From Siphonodentalium dalli (taxonomy: Eukaryota > Mollusca > Scaphopoda > Gadilida > Siphonodentaliidae), in the NCBI GenBank assembly GCA_032622095.1, contig CP136063.1, forward strand, positions 62,323,897 through 62,387,896: 64,000 nt of DNA. Reading direction: 5' to 3'. How positions within the stretch are numbered: the first letter of the stretch is position 1; each line of letters starts with the position of its first letter. Under the pieces are notes generated by a model. That model made no database searches, had not been told where the DNA came from, and saw only the letters and a program-made list of their open reading frames with translations. Shown here piece by piece: positions 22,975 through 35,426 of the stretch. The position numbers and the translations under genes are program-made.

Positions 22975-24230
22975 GAAGCTATTTGGGATAACAATCTACG
23001 ATGATTCCACAGATCCAAATCAGTGGTATACCTCAAGACTGTTTGATCGTTCATCACATGCACTCATGGCCATGTGATGATATACATGTAGTATCACTGG
23101 TTACCACTGGAGAATTTCACCTGGCGATTCTACCTGTGCTGTGCAATCCGGACAACAAAACAAGATATTTAATGTACAAAGCAGGACCAACGCTGCGTCT
23201 TCTGAGATGGGATGACAAGGTCACAGAGGAATACAGTAAGTTGCAAATTAAGTCATTTTAATTACACCCTCCAAAGAGAACTGGACGTTTGGAAACAGAA
23301 ATAAGCAGCACTAGAAAGCAAAGTGCTGGTGATGGAAGAAAAGATCACCATTCCAGAACAACCACAGATATCTGACGCTTCAGGCACACCTGCATCAGGG
23401 AGTCGAGCAGCTATTTGGGATAACAATCCAGGACGATTCAACAGATCAGAATCAGTGTTATACCTCAAGACTGTTTGATCGTTCATCACATGCACTAATG
23501 GCCATGTGATGATATAGTATCGGTAGTTACCACCAGAGAATTTCACCTGGTGACTTGAGCTGTGCAAACCAGACAAAACAAGAGATTTTATGTGCGAAGC
23601 AGGACCAACACTGTGTCTTATGAGATGGGATGACAAGGCCACAAAGGAAAAAGGTAACAATGTAACAATCCAGGACGATTCGACAGATCGGAATCAGTGG
23701 TATACCTCAGACTGTTTGATCATCACACGCAATCATGGCCGTGTTATATAATATCTGGTCACCACCGGAGAATTTCACCTGGTCACTCTACCTGTGCTGT
23801 GCAAAACATGAGATTTTATATGTGAAGCAGGACCAATGCTGCGTCTTCCGAGATGGGACGACAAGGCCACCGAGGACAACAGTACATGTATCTAATAATC
23901 AGGACGATTCCGAGATCAGAATCGGTGGCATACCTCAGACAGTTCGATCATCACATGCACTCATGTCCGTGTAATATAATATCGATGGTTAACACAGGAG
24001 AATTTCACCTGGCGACTCGATATGTGCTGTGCAATCCGGACAAAACACAAGATATTATGTTTCGAAGCAGGTACAACACTGCGTCTTCTGAGATGGGACG
24101 ACAAGGCCACAGAGGAATACAATAAGTTGTAAATTATGTCATTTTAATTACACCCACCGAAGAGAACTGGACGTTTGTAAACATAAATATGTACACTAGA
24201 ATGCAAAGAATAAAAATGTCGAAAAATTTC
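22975..24230 (+). repeat. Array of coiled-coil exon units (long-short-short)
   Basis: The landmark ggtatacctca occurs at about 23026, 23457, 23698 and 23927, giving spacings of about 430, 240 and 230. Long units carry a coiled-coil segment (ALESKVLVMEEKITI-type); short units lack it. The last unit breaks at 24208, where a Ulp1-exon repeat begins. The units have stops or shifts and are not a gene. Confidence 0.8.
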
Positions 24231-24282
24231 TTTCGATAGATTTGTTCAATTTTATTTAACAATTATCTTTCCTCTTTCACAG

Positions 24283-24696
24283 TGAGAGAACACTGCCCTA
24301 TAGCAAATGAAAGAATTATTGGAGGTTGTAAAGATAGGCAAATAAATAATTCAACAAAACCATAAACAAAGTTTCCGAGCAAATGATGCAACAAGAGACT
24401 TATATTATGAAATGTTGCCATTTGAACCAGAAATAATCAAACATACAGAGCATCTACTCGATTCAACAGATATACAGGATGCAGACTTGCTACAGATGAT
24501 TAGCTGCCTACATATACTGGCAACAATATGTGGAGCTAAAATTACTGAACTCACTCAGGCATTGTATGACAAACCAAACCAGTTGAATTCTGTAAAAATG
24601 ATTCCAAGCAAATGTATAAAGATTAGAGTCGGCGATGTGTCCATATCAGCCAAAGAATTAATGTGTTTAAATAATGATCAGTGGCTGGATGACAAG
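24283..24696 (+). pseudogene. Ulp1/SENP-protease-like exon, copy 1
   Basis: Acceptor cctctttcacag and donor gacaag|gtatta frame 414 bases. After a one-base insertion near its start and a TAA, a 100-codon frame from 24412 reads MLPFEPEIIKHTEHLLDSTD, later VGDVSISAKELMCLNNDQWL, ending DDK at the donor. The last motif is the entry to a Ulp1-type cysteine protease domain (L-x-x-x-x-W-L-D-D). Such proteases cleave SUMO-like proteins and also occur in DNA transposons. The catalytic His/Asp/Cys exons are absent here. Confidence 0.65.
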
Positions 24697-25273
24697 GTAT
24701 TATCAATTACTTAGTAAAACATATTGCTTTGTTTTTTTTTGGATACTAGTAGCGATGGGCGGTACAGGTATTTAATGTGTGGTATTGGTGTCCGCATAAT
24801 ACCAATTTACCGTAACAAATAAAAACTAAAATATTGAATTTTCGGTACTCATATTATTCACGAGTATAGCTATAGATGGAGCAGTGGCTTCAGTCCTAAT
24901 TTGATCGAGCATGACTGGGGAATCTTGCAGAGAAAATTACATTGTAATATATTGGTCTAACAATATTTACTGGACCGTTTTAAGCCAGTGCATTCTCTTA
25001 TATATGTGAGGCTCCCTTTGCTGCACAAAAGTTGTTTATTGCTAAATAGCAAATTAATTAATTTTGAGGTTTATAACATTAGGTTTAAATTTAAATAAGA
25101 TATCTGAAAAATATTTAGAAAATCAACAGCAAATTTGTCAATTTCATTAATGACATTTTTAAAGTTTTCAGGCATTTTATGTTTTTGACTTCCATAGAAT
25201 ATAAAAATGTCGAAAAATTTCTTTAGATAGATTTCTTCAACTTTATTTAACAATTATCTTTCCCCTTTCACAG

Positions 25274-25697
25274 TGAGAGAAAACTTCCCTATAGCAGATG
25301 AAAGAATTATTGGAGGTTGTAAAGATAGGCAAACAAATAATTCAACAAAACCATAAACAAAGTTTCCGAGCAAATGATGCAACAAGAGACTTATATTATG
25401 AAATGTTGCCATTTGAACCAGAAATAATCAAACTTACAGAGCGACTACTCGATTCAACAGATATACAGGATGCAGACTTGCTGCAGATGATTAGCTGCCT
25501 ACATATACTGGCAACATTATGTGGAGCTAAAATTACTGAACTCACCATAACTCACTCAGGCATTGTATGACAAACCAAACCATTTGAATTCTGTAAAAAT
25601 GATTCCAAGCAAAAGTATAAAGATTCGAGTTGGCGATGTGTCCATATCAGCCAAAGAAACAATGTGTTTAAATAATGATCAGTGGCTGGATGACGAG
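25274..25697 (+). pseudogene. Ulp1-like exon, copy 2
   Basis: This copy keeps the glutamine codon (KIGKQIIQQNHKQ) that is a stop in copies 1, 3 and 5, but has a one-base insertion at its start and a 10-base insertion (ccataactca) near 25545 that breaks the frame. It follows a copy of the same intron and a ccagtgcattctcttatata module at about 24985. It is a broken sister of copy 1. Confidence 0.65.
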
Positions 25698-25954
25698 GTA
25701 TTATCAATTACTTAGTAAAACATATTGCTTTATAGCAAATTAATTAATTTTGAGGTTTATAACATTAAGTTTAAATTTAAATAAGATATCTGAAAAATAT
25801 TTAGAAAATCAACAGCAATTTTGTAATTTCATTAATGACATTTTTAAAGTTTTCAGGCATTTTATGTTTTTGACTTCCATAAAATATAAAAATGTCGAAA
25901 AATTTCTTTCGATGGATTTGTTCAACTTTAACAATTATCTTTCCTCTTTCACAG

Positions 25955-26125
25955 TGAGAGAAAACTGCCCTATAGCAGATGAAGAATTATTGGAGGTTGT
26001 AAAGATAGGCAAATAAATAATTCAACAAAACCATAAACAAAGTTTCCGAGCAAATGATGCAACATATATTATGAAATGTTGCCATTTGAACCAGAAATAA
26101 TCAAACTTACAGAGCAACTACTCGA
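25955..26125 (+). pseudogene. Ulp1-like exon, truncated copy 3
   Basis: It runs from the acceptor to ctactcga and then changes to unrelated sequence. The part from atgatgcaac to atattatg has lost agagactt. The same truncated form is found at 33929-34098, so truncation preceded a segmental duplication. Confidence 0.7.
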
Positions 26126-26800
26126 AAATTGATGATACTGACATGAGAACCTGAGGGGGCCAAATCATTACAAGTTGTGTGGTGGCTAACGCAAGAGATT
26201 CCAACGTACACATACCAAGATATTGCTTAAAACATTCAATTCATTAAAGCGTTTAATTTCTGTAAAACTATATAATTATATCACACAAACGCTCTATATC
26301 CTTAAAGCCTTATAACTGGATAGATATTGCTTATATTCTTTAACAATTTTATAATTCACCCATACAGAGCCCCAGACAAACATGAGCAGACGACACTCTT
26401 CTATATGCTTCTATATTTGTGTGGGGCTCCGTGCAGGGTAATGGATGTTTTTTATTTTATGTCCTAAAAAATGTAAGAAACATTTATTAAAAAAAAATGA
26501 TAAAAAATTGATAGGCCAATGCATTCTCTTATATATGCGAGGCAACACCATACAGGTTCAGTTAGATAGTAACACCATTCAGGTTCAGTTAGATAGCAAC
26601 ACCATACAGGTTCAGTTAGAAGCTCAATTCAATTTATATCGTCAATATTCCACATGTTGATTGATTGGGGTTTGACGTTGTTTTAGCAATAAAGCCATAT
26701 CACGGCGAGAAGAAACAGATTATCAAAATCGAGTGAAGCAACTGTGAATAGAAATGCCAGTGAATTAGACTAAAACGAAACAGATTACTAAAAACTGAGA
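26126..26800 (+). repeat. Duplicated spacer block with 27-base minisatellite
   Basis: Equivalent to 34099-34800. It contains a gagcccc...ggggctc hairpin at 26368-26430, a half palindromic module (ccaatgcattctcttatata) at about 26517, three 27-base minisatellite copies (26545-26617), and the gattggggtttgacgttg stretch. No coding. Confidence 0.75.
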
Positions 26801-29800
26801 GAACAAAGAGAACTGGATGTTTGTAAACAAAAATATGCAGCACTAGAACACAAAGTGCTGGTGACTGCTGGTGATGGAAGAAAAGATCGCCATTCTAGAT
26901 CCACAGATTTATGCCGCCTCAGCCATGCCTGCGACAGTGACTGTCAAGAAGCTATTTGGGATAACAATCTATGATGATTCCACAGATCCAAATCAGTGGT
27001 ATACCTCAAGACTGTTTGATCGTTCATCACATACACTAATGGCCATGTGATGATATACATGTAGTATCACTGGTTACCACTGGGGAATTTCACCTGGCGA
27101 CTCTAACTGTGCTGTGCAATCTGGAGAAAACATGACATCTTATGTGCGAAGCAGAACCAATACTGCGTCTTATGAGATGGGACGACAAGGCCACAAAGGA
27201 TTACAGTAAGTTGTAAATTATATAATTTTAATTATACCCACCAAAGAGAACTGGACGTTTGGAAACAGAAATATGTAGTACTAGAAAGGAAAGTGCTGGT
27301 GATGGAAGAAAATATCAACATTCTAGAACAACCAGATTTCTGCCGCTTCAGCCACACCTGCGTCAGTGACAGTCGAGCAGCTATTTGGGATAACAATCCA
27401 GAACGATTCCACAGATCAGAATCAACGGTATACCTCAAAACTATTTCATCGTTCATCACATGCACTAATGGCGATGAGATGATATAGTATCGCTGGTTTC
27501 CACCAGAGAGTTTCACCTGGCGGGTTGACCTGTGCAAACAAGACAAAACAAGGGATTTTATGTGCGAATCAGGACCAACACAGTCTTATGAAATGGGACG
27601 ACAAGGCCACAAAGGAAAAAGGTAACAATGTAACAATCCAGGACGATTCGACTGATCAGAATCAGTGGTATACCCCAGACTGTTTGATCATCACATGCAA
27701 TCATTGCCATGTAATATAATATCGATGGTTACCACCGGAGAATTTCACCTGGTGACTCTACCTGCGCTGTGCAAAACATGAGATTTTATATGTGAAGCAG
27801 GACCAATGCTGCGTCTTCTGAGATGGGACGACAAGGCCACAGAGTATGTAATAATCATGACGATTCCACAGATCAGAATCGGTGGTATACCTCAGACAGT
27901 TCGATCATCACATGCACTCATGGCCGTGTAATATAATATCGATGGTTACCACCAGAGAATTTCACCTGGCGACATAATATGTGCTGTGCAATCCGGACAA
28001 ACCAGAGATTTTAAGTGCGAAGCAGGAGCAATGCTGCATCTTCTGAGATGGGACGACAAGGCCACAGAGGAATACAGTCAGTTGTAAATTATGTAATTTT
28101 AATTATACCTACCAAAGAGAACTGGACGTTTGTAAACAAAAATATGTAGCACTAGAACGCAAAGTGCTGGTGACTACTGGTGATGCAAGAAAAGATCGCC
28201 ATTCTAGAACCACAGATTTATGCCGCTTCAGCCATGCCTGCGACAGTGACAGTCAAGAAGCTATTTGGGATAACAATCCAGGATGATTCCACAGATCAGA
28301 ATCAGTGGTATACCTCAAGACCATGTGATGATATGGTATCGCTGGTTTCAACAAGAGAATTTCACCTGGTGACTTGAGCTGTGCTGTGCAATCCGGACAA
28401 AACAAGATATTTAATGTACAAAGCAGGACCAACGCTGCTTCTTCTGAGATGGGACGACAAGGGCCAGAGGAATACAGTAAGTTGTAAATTAAATCATTTT
28501 GATTACACCCACCAAATAGAACTGGATGTTTGGAAATAGAAATATGTAGAGCTAGAAAGCAAAAAAGCAAAGTGCTGGTGACGGAAGAAAAGATCACCAT
28601 TCTAGAACAACCACAGATTTCTGCCGCTTCAGCCACGCCTGCATCAGGGACAGTCGAGCAGCTATTTGGGATAACAATCCAGGATGATTCCACAGATCAG
28701 AATCAGCGGTATACCTCAAGACCGTTTGATCATTCATCAAATGCACTAATGGCCATGCGATGATATAGTATCGCTGGTTTGCACCAGAGAGTTTCACCTG
28801 GCGAGTTGACCTGTGCAAACCAGACAAAATAAGGGATTTTATGTGCGAAGCAGGACCAACACAGTCTTATGAGATGGGACGACAAGGCCACAAAGGAAAA
28901 AGGTAACAATGTAACAATCCAGGACGATTCGACTGATCAGAATCAGTGGTATACCTCAGTCTGTTTGATCATCACACGCAATCATTGCCGTGTAATATAA
29001 TATCGATGGTTACCAACGGAGAATTTCACCTGGTCACTCTACCTGTGCTGTTCAAAACGAGATTTTATATGTGAAGCAGGACCAATGCTGCGTCTTCTGA
29101 GATGGGACGACAAGGCCACAGAGGAATAGAGTATGTAATAATCAGGACGATTCCACAGATCAGAATCAGTGATATACCTCAGACAGTTTGATCATCACAT
29201 GCACTCATGGCCGTGTAAAATATCGCTGGCAACCACCGGAGAATTTCACCTGGTGACTTGATATGTGATGTGCAATCTGGACAAAACACAAGGTTTTATG
29301 TGTGAAGCAGGACCAAAGCTGTGTCTTCTGAGATGGGACGACAAGGCCACAGAGGAATACAGTCAGTTGTAAATTATGTAATTTTAATTATACCCACCAA
29401 AGAGAACTGGACATTTGTAAACAGAAATATGTAGCACTAGAACTCAAAGTGCTCGTGATAGAAGAAAAGATCACCATTGTAGAACAACCACAGATTTTTG
29501 CCGCTTCAGACAGTCGAGCAGCTATTTGGGATAACAATCCAGAACGATTCCACAGATAAGAATCAATGGTATACATGTACCTCAACACTATTTGATCGTT
29601 CATCACATGCACTAATGGCCATGTGATGATATAGTATCGCTGGTTTCCACCAGAGTTTCACTTGGCGGGTTGACCTGTGCAAACCAGACAAAACAAGGGA
29701 TTTTATGTGGAAGCAGGACCAACACAGTCTTATGAGATGGGATGACAAGGCCACAAAGGAAAAAGGTAACAATGTAACAATCAGGACGATTCGACTGATC

Positions 29801-31560
29801 AGAATCAGTGGTATACCTCAGTCTGTTTGATCATCACATGCAATCATGGTCGTGTAATATAATATCGATGGTTACCACAGGGGAATTTCACCTGGTGACT
29901 CTACCTGTGCTGTGCAAAACATGAGATTTTATATGTGAAGCAGGACCAATGCTACGTCTTTTGAGACGTGACGACAAGGCCACAGAGGAAAACAGTATGT
30001 AATAATCAGGACGATTCCACAGATCAGAATCGGTGGTATACCTCAGACAGTTAGATCATCACACGCACTCATGGCCGTGTAAAATATCGCTGGCAACCAC
30101 CGAAGAATTTCACCTGGCGACTCTACCTGTGCTGTGCAAAACATAAGATTTTATATGTGAAGCAGGACCAATGCTGCGTCTTCTGAGATGGGATGACAAG
30201 GTCACAGAGAAACAGTATGTAATAATCAGGACGATTCCGCAGATCAGAATCGGTGGTATACCTCAAGACAGATCAGAATCGGTGGTATACCTCAAGACAG
30301 ATCAGAATCAGTGGTATACCTCAAGACAGATCAGAATCGGTGGTATACCTCAAGACAGATCAGAATCGGTGGTATACCTCAAGACAGTACGATCATCACA
30401 CACACTCATGGCCATGTAATATAATATCGATGGTTACCACCAGAGAATTTCACCTGGCCACACGATATATGCTGTGCAATCCGGACAAAACACAAGATTT
30501 TATATGTGAAGCAGGACCAAAGCTGCGTCTTCTGAGATGGGATGACAAGGCCACAGAGGAATACAGTAAGTTGTAAATTAAGTAATTTTAATTATACCTA
30601 CCAACGAGAACTGGACGTTTGGAAAAAGAAATATGCAAAACTAGAAAGCAAAGTGCTGGTGATGGAAGAAAAGATCACCATTCTAGAACAACCACAGATA
30701 TCTGCTGCTTCAGCCACACCTGCGAGAGTGACAGTCGAGCAGCTATTTGGGATAATAAACCAGGACGATTCCACAGATCAGAATCAGCGGTATACCTCAA
30801 GACTGTTTGATCGTTCATCACATGCACTGTGATGATATATTATCGCTGGTTACCACCAGAAAATTTCACCTGGCGAGTTGACCTGTGCAAACCAGACAAA
30901 ATAAGGGATTTTATGTGCGAAGCAGGACCAACACTGTGTCTTATGAGATGGGACGACAAGGCCACAAAGGAAAAACGCAAGTTGTAAATTATGTAACATC
31001 CAGGACGATTCCACAGATCAGAATCAGTGGTATACCTCAAGACTGTTTGATCATGACATGCAATCATGGCCGTGTAATATAATATCGATGGTCACCACCG
31101 GAGAATTTCACCGGCGAGTCGATATGTGCCGTGCAAAACATGAGATTTTATATGTGAAGCAGGACCAATGCTACATCTTCTGAGATGGGATGACAAGGCC
31201 ACAGAGGAAAACAGTACGTGATAATCAGGACGATTCCGCAGATCAGAATTGGGGGTATTCCTCAGACAGTTCGATCATCACATGCACTCATCGCCGTGTA
31301 ATATATCGATGGTTACCTCCGGAGAATTTCACCTGGTGACACGATATATGCTATGCAATCCGGACAAAACACAAGATTTTATGTGTGAAGCAGGTACAAT
31401 GCTGCATCTTCTGAGATGACGACAAGACCACAGAGGAATACAGTAAGTTGTAAATTATGTAATTTTAATTATACCCACCAAAGAGAACTGGACGTTTGGA
31501 AATAGAAATATGTAGCAATAGAAATCAAAGCGCTGGGGATGGAAGAAAGATCACCTATGG
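26800..31560 (+). repeat. Large higher-order array of coiled-coil exon units
   Basis: About fifteen units. Spacings of the ggtatacctc landmark run about 430, 240, 220, 420, 405, 240, 215, 400, 247, 221 and so on: mainly one long unit then two short ones, a higher-order period near 880. A typical long unit encodes LDVWKQKYAALESKVLVM and EEKITILEQPQ (heptad leucines), then VEQLFGITIQDD and QNQWYTSRLFDRSSHALMAM; each ends in RWDDKATEEY or, in another frame, SEMGRQGHRGIQ. Frames are broken in every unit. It is an amplified relic of a gene. Confidence 0.8.
30247..30387 (+). repeat. 29-base minisatellite inside an array unit
   Basis: Five head-to-tail copies of a 29-base unit (agatcagaatcggtggtata then cctcaagac). 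It is a local expansion of the array landmark. As 29 is not a multiple of 3, one long open frame passes through all three phases of the unit. Confidence 0.95.
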
Positions 31561-31790
31561 TCGACTCGCATATATAAGAGAACGCATTGGCACATAGTAA
31601 AAAAACCCCGACTTACGACTGGATTTAATATGGCGGGTCTCATATAAACAACCGCGAAGACAATCCGCACCTTGCTGTCGGGCACCAGAGGTCGAGCGTT
31701 ACGCCGACACTATTACGTCACTGTGTCGATGACATCAGTATATCCGTAACGGAAGTACCGTACGTACTTTGTCAATCAGAGTGATTAACA

Positions 31791-31878
31791 ATGACAAAGA
31801 TATGGTGTGAACCTTGTAAGGTGAAATTCAGCACTAGGAGTAATTTGCTCAGACATCGAAAAAAAAATTCATGGCGGG
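31791..31878 (+). pseudogene. First exon with a C2H2 zinc finger, frame damaged by an A-run
   Basis: The ATG at 31791 reads MTKIWCEPCKVKFSTRSNLL then RHRKK, ending before GGG|GTAAGT. The finger has C-x2-C-x12-H. The second histidine is restored only if the run of nine A at 31860-31868 is one shorter, giving HRKKIHGG. The upstream 150 bases are less AT-rich than average and contain atggcgggtctc, which could be promoter. It may be the N-terminal exon of the gene whose other exons fill the arrays; the neighbour exon at 32058 (VDESDYSE) follows an ttaattgcag acceptor. Confidence 0.5.
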
Positions 31879-32214
31879 GGTAAGTTGTTCATGTATTATA
31901 TAATTTTAATATAATTTCATTTTATACATGTATGCATTATATTTCAATATACTATATAGACTATAGTGTTCAGGTTGTAGCATCTCGTACACTTTTATGC
32001 ATGTATGGACTGAGGTTTGAGCACATTTTGTAATGATTTTGAATATGTTAATTGCAGGTTGATGAAAGTGACTATTCGGAATGATCTTATTCAATAAAAT
32101 GATTTGTTTCATTCGGAAGATATTTATTATGTTTTTAGAAAGCAACTGCTTTTGTCTTCGGCATCTCGCAAATGCGGCCAAAAATGGTGATTTTATTAGA
32201 TTTCCTCAGATCAT

Positions 32215-32697
32215 TATTAAAATGGGATAAAACCAGTTTTGCAGTATCATGAAGTGGACATATCATTTACATCATTTTCAGGTAGTAAATAGCAGACATT
32301 TGAACATACAGCGCCAACTGTATTATTGTCAGCTGTTCAAAAAACGAAAGCAGCAGTTAGCGATGCATGTCAGCAACCACCAAAATGTGAGAACAAAACA
32401 TTTAACAAAATTATTAATTAGACAACTAAAAGCTGTTCCCAGAATAAAACAACCAAGCTCTACAAATGTTGGTAGATAATAATTTGTTTAAACAGTGATG
32501 GATGATGTTCCAAACTTATATTAAAAGTGAGAATAATATGTGAAAATACTCACATGGCTAAACATTATAGTTAGAAAACAGATTGTATATGATAAAACTA
32601 ATTGTGTGTAGAAGGTTGACTGATTAACCTTTTCATGACTGGAGCTGCGTGACATTTTGCCAAAACCCTGTGCCAATGCATTCTCTTATATATACTA
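32215..32697 (+). repeat. Segmental duplicate of 41240-41751
   Basis: High identity throughout, including an exon-like part: the 41-kb copy reads SAIPKKKAAVTTSDACQQPP after a tcattttcag acceptor. Both end in tgccaatgcattctcttata. In this copy a Helitron follows at once; in the other copy the host sequence continues. Confidence 0.85.
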
Positions 32698-33572
32698 CTA
32701 GCAGGTTAGCCCGCCACTGGCGTGGTTGGTCAGAAACATGACATTTTTTTAATTATTTTTTTATTCAATTTAAAAAAAAAATTAATTTAATTTAATTATT
32801 TTTTGAATTTTAAATTGTTTTAATGCCGTGGTTGGTCAGAAACATGACATTTTTTGAATTTATTTTTTTTGAATTTTTAATATTAATTTAATGTTTTTTA
32901 AATTAAATTTTTTTTTTTTTTTAAATTTGTTTAATTTTAAATTGTTTTAATTAAATTGTTTTTTTCTGGCGGAAAAATTTACCCGATGAAATCCCCCCTT
33001 CCTAGTAACGACAGACAACGCATTCTTTGTTTTACTTTTTTTTAAACCTGCCCGTACCCGTCCTAATGTCGTGAAATCTCTCTGCATAATATTTCGAGCG
33101 ATAACATTTCATTGCATTGAAAACATACGCTTTCCGTCGTGAAATCTCTCTGCATAATATTTCGAGTCTGTCGTACCCGTCCTAATGTCGTGAAATCTCT
33201 CTGCATAATATTTCGAGCGATAACATTGCATTGAATTGAAAACAAACGCTTCCCGTCGTGAAATCTCTCTGCATAATATTTCGAGCGACAGGCTACAATC
33301 AGACTCCCATCATACAGATGAGTAGATAGCGAATACGACGCTCTTTATATAAACACTGCGGAAAACGAACGCTCTTTATATATCAACGCTATTAATCCCG
33401 AACTGCCGACTGCGGTGATTTTGATGATTGGGAAGGGAGAAACGGTGCTCTGAGATTCTCCAAAACGCGACCACGACGGTGTCCGTGGGATTTTACACAC
33501 GCTTTTCCGATTCTATGAAGTACCCACACACATATATATATATATACGGAAGTCTCAAAATATATATATAGA
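32698..33572 (-). mobile_element. Helitron (875 bases) with paralogous empty site
   Basis: Read on the minus strand it begins TCTATATATATATTTTGAGA (33572) and ends with hairpin GCCAGTGGCGGGC and CTGCTAG (32698). It sits between host A and T. The locus at 41751/41752 shows the same flanks (tatatacta|taggaaacc) joined with nothing between them. The interior holds four copies of ctcgaaatattatgcagaga or its complement around 33070-33290. No Rep/helicase coding is present, so it depends on an autonomous partner. Confidence 0.9.
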
Positions 33573-34098
33573 TAGGAAACCACACAAATATCAGAGAACA
33601 TATTGGTCTAACTATATTTACTGGACTGTTTAATCCAGTGCATTCTCTATATATGTGAGGCTCCTTTTGCTGCACAAAAGTGGTTTATAGCAAATTAATT
33701 AATTTTGAGGTTTATAACATTAAGTTTAAATTTAAATAAGATATCTGAAAAATATTTAGAAAATCAACAGCAATTTTGTCAATTTCATTAATAACATTTT
33801 TAAAGTTTTCAGGCATTTTATGTTTTTGACTTATTAAAAATATAAAATATAAAATATAAAAATGTCAAAAAATTTCTTTCGATAGATTTGTTCAACTTTA
33901 TTTAACAATTATCTTTCCTCTTTCACAGTGAGATAAAACTGCCCTATAGCAGACGAATAATTATTGGAGGTTGTAAAGATAGGCAAATAAATGATTCAAC
34001 AAAACCATAAACAAAGTTTCCGAGCAAATGATGCAACATATATTATGAAATGTTGCCATTTGAACCAGAAATAATCAAACTTACAGAGCTACTACTCG
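33573..34098 (+). repeat. Segmental duplicate with truncated Ulp1-like exon, copy 4
   Basis: The host sequence resumes after the Helitron and matches 41752 onward, then 25735-26125. The exon copy starts at 33929 after tcctctttcacag and has the same truncation at ctactcga as copy 3. Confidence 0.75.
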
Positions 34099-34518
34099 AA
34101 AATTGATGATATCGACATCATAACCTGAGGGGGCCAAATCATTACAACTTGTATGGTGGCTAACACAAGAAATACCAATGTACACATAGTAAGATATTGC
34201 TTAAAACATTCAATTCATTAAAGCGTTTAATTTCTGTAAAACTATGTAATTATATCACACAAACGCTCTATATCCTTAAAGCCTTATAACTGGATAGATA
34301 TTGCTTATATTCTTTAACAATTTTATAATTCACCCATACAGAGCCCCAGATAAACATGAGCAGACGACACTCTTCTATATGCTTCTATATATGTGTGGGG
34401 CTCCCTGCAAGGTAATGGATCTTTTTTATTTTATGTCCTAAAAAAATGTAAGAAACATTTATTTAATAAAAATGATAAAAAATTGTTAGGCCAATGCATT
34501 CTCTCTTATATATGCGAG

Positions 34519-34627
34519 GCAACACCATACAGGTTCAGTTAGATAGCAACACAATACAGGTTCAGTTAGATAGCAACACCATACAGGTTCAGTTAGATAG
34601 CAACACCATACAGGTTCAGTTAGAAGC
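34519..34627 (+). repeat. 27-base minisatellite, 4 copies
   Basis: Same unit as at 18302-18573, preceded by half of the palindromic module (ccaatgcattctctcttata) and followed by the shared flank agctcaattcaatttatatc. Confidence 0.9.
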
Positions 34628-35420
34628 TCAATTCAATTTATATCGTCAATATTCCACATGTTGATTGATTGGGGTTTGACGTTGTTTTAGCAATAAAGGC
34701 ATATCACGGCGTGAAGAAACAGATTATCAAAATCGAGTGAAGCAACTGTTAATAGAAATGCCAGTGAATTAGACTAAAACGAAACAGATTACATACAACT
34801 AAAAACACCCATATTCCACATGTAGTGCAATACATAAATTGTCAATTATTTATATAGTGATTTCCATGGTGCATGTGTGCTGTGCATAATCAAGAACTAC
34901 AGGTAGTTTTATTCAGTAACCAAGAGATAGGGTCTGGGTTGGTGGAACATGTTATTCATGCGAACAAGGTGGACAGTGCTGTTCGTTGTTGAGAGTTATC
35001 GATATCAAATGGTAAAGAAATCTCTACCCATGCACATACATCTTTAAATGACAGGAAATGAAATGCTTTCCACAGCCTTGAACTGATGATGTGAAGAAGC
35101 TCAATGCATACATCACAGAAACAGCAAATAAACTTGTTGATCAGCTGAAATATAATCATGATTCCTACATGGCACTCAATTAAATTGTTCTATCAAAGAT
35201 AATATTATTAAATCGTAAGATCCATAGAGTTCTGAAGCTTCAGCCACGACTCCATCAGTGACAGTCCAGATGACAATCCGGGATGAACCCAAAGATCAGA
35301 ATCAGTGGTATACCTCAAGACTGTTCCATCACATCCAATACTGGCCATGTGATGATATAGTATCGCTAGTTACCACTGGAGAATTTCACCTGGCGACTCG
35401 ACCTGTGCTGTGCAATCTGG
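34628..35420 (+). repeat. Duplicated block with helical exon
   Basis: Sister of 18574-19460. The decayed exon at 35090-35150 reads TDDVKKLNAYITETANKLVD then QLKYNHDSYMALN before a stop. At 35225 a coiled-coil array unit begins and then expands into the 74-base minisatellite. Confidence 0.7.
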
Positions 35421-35426
35421 AGAAAA

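Noticed and set aside
28253-28693. 146-codon minus-strand frame in the exon array
   Set aside because: It is antisense to the recurrent coiled-coil and QNQWYTSR readings and is not kept in neighbouring units.
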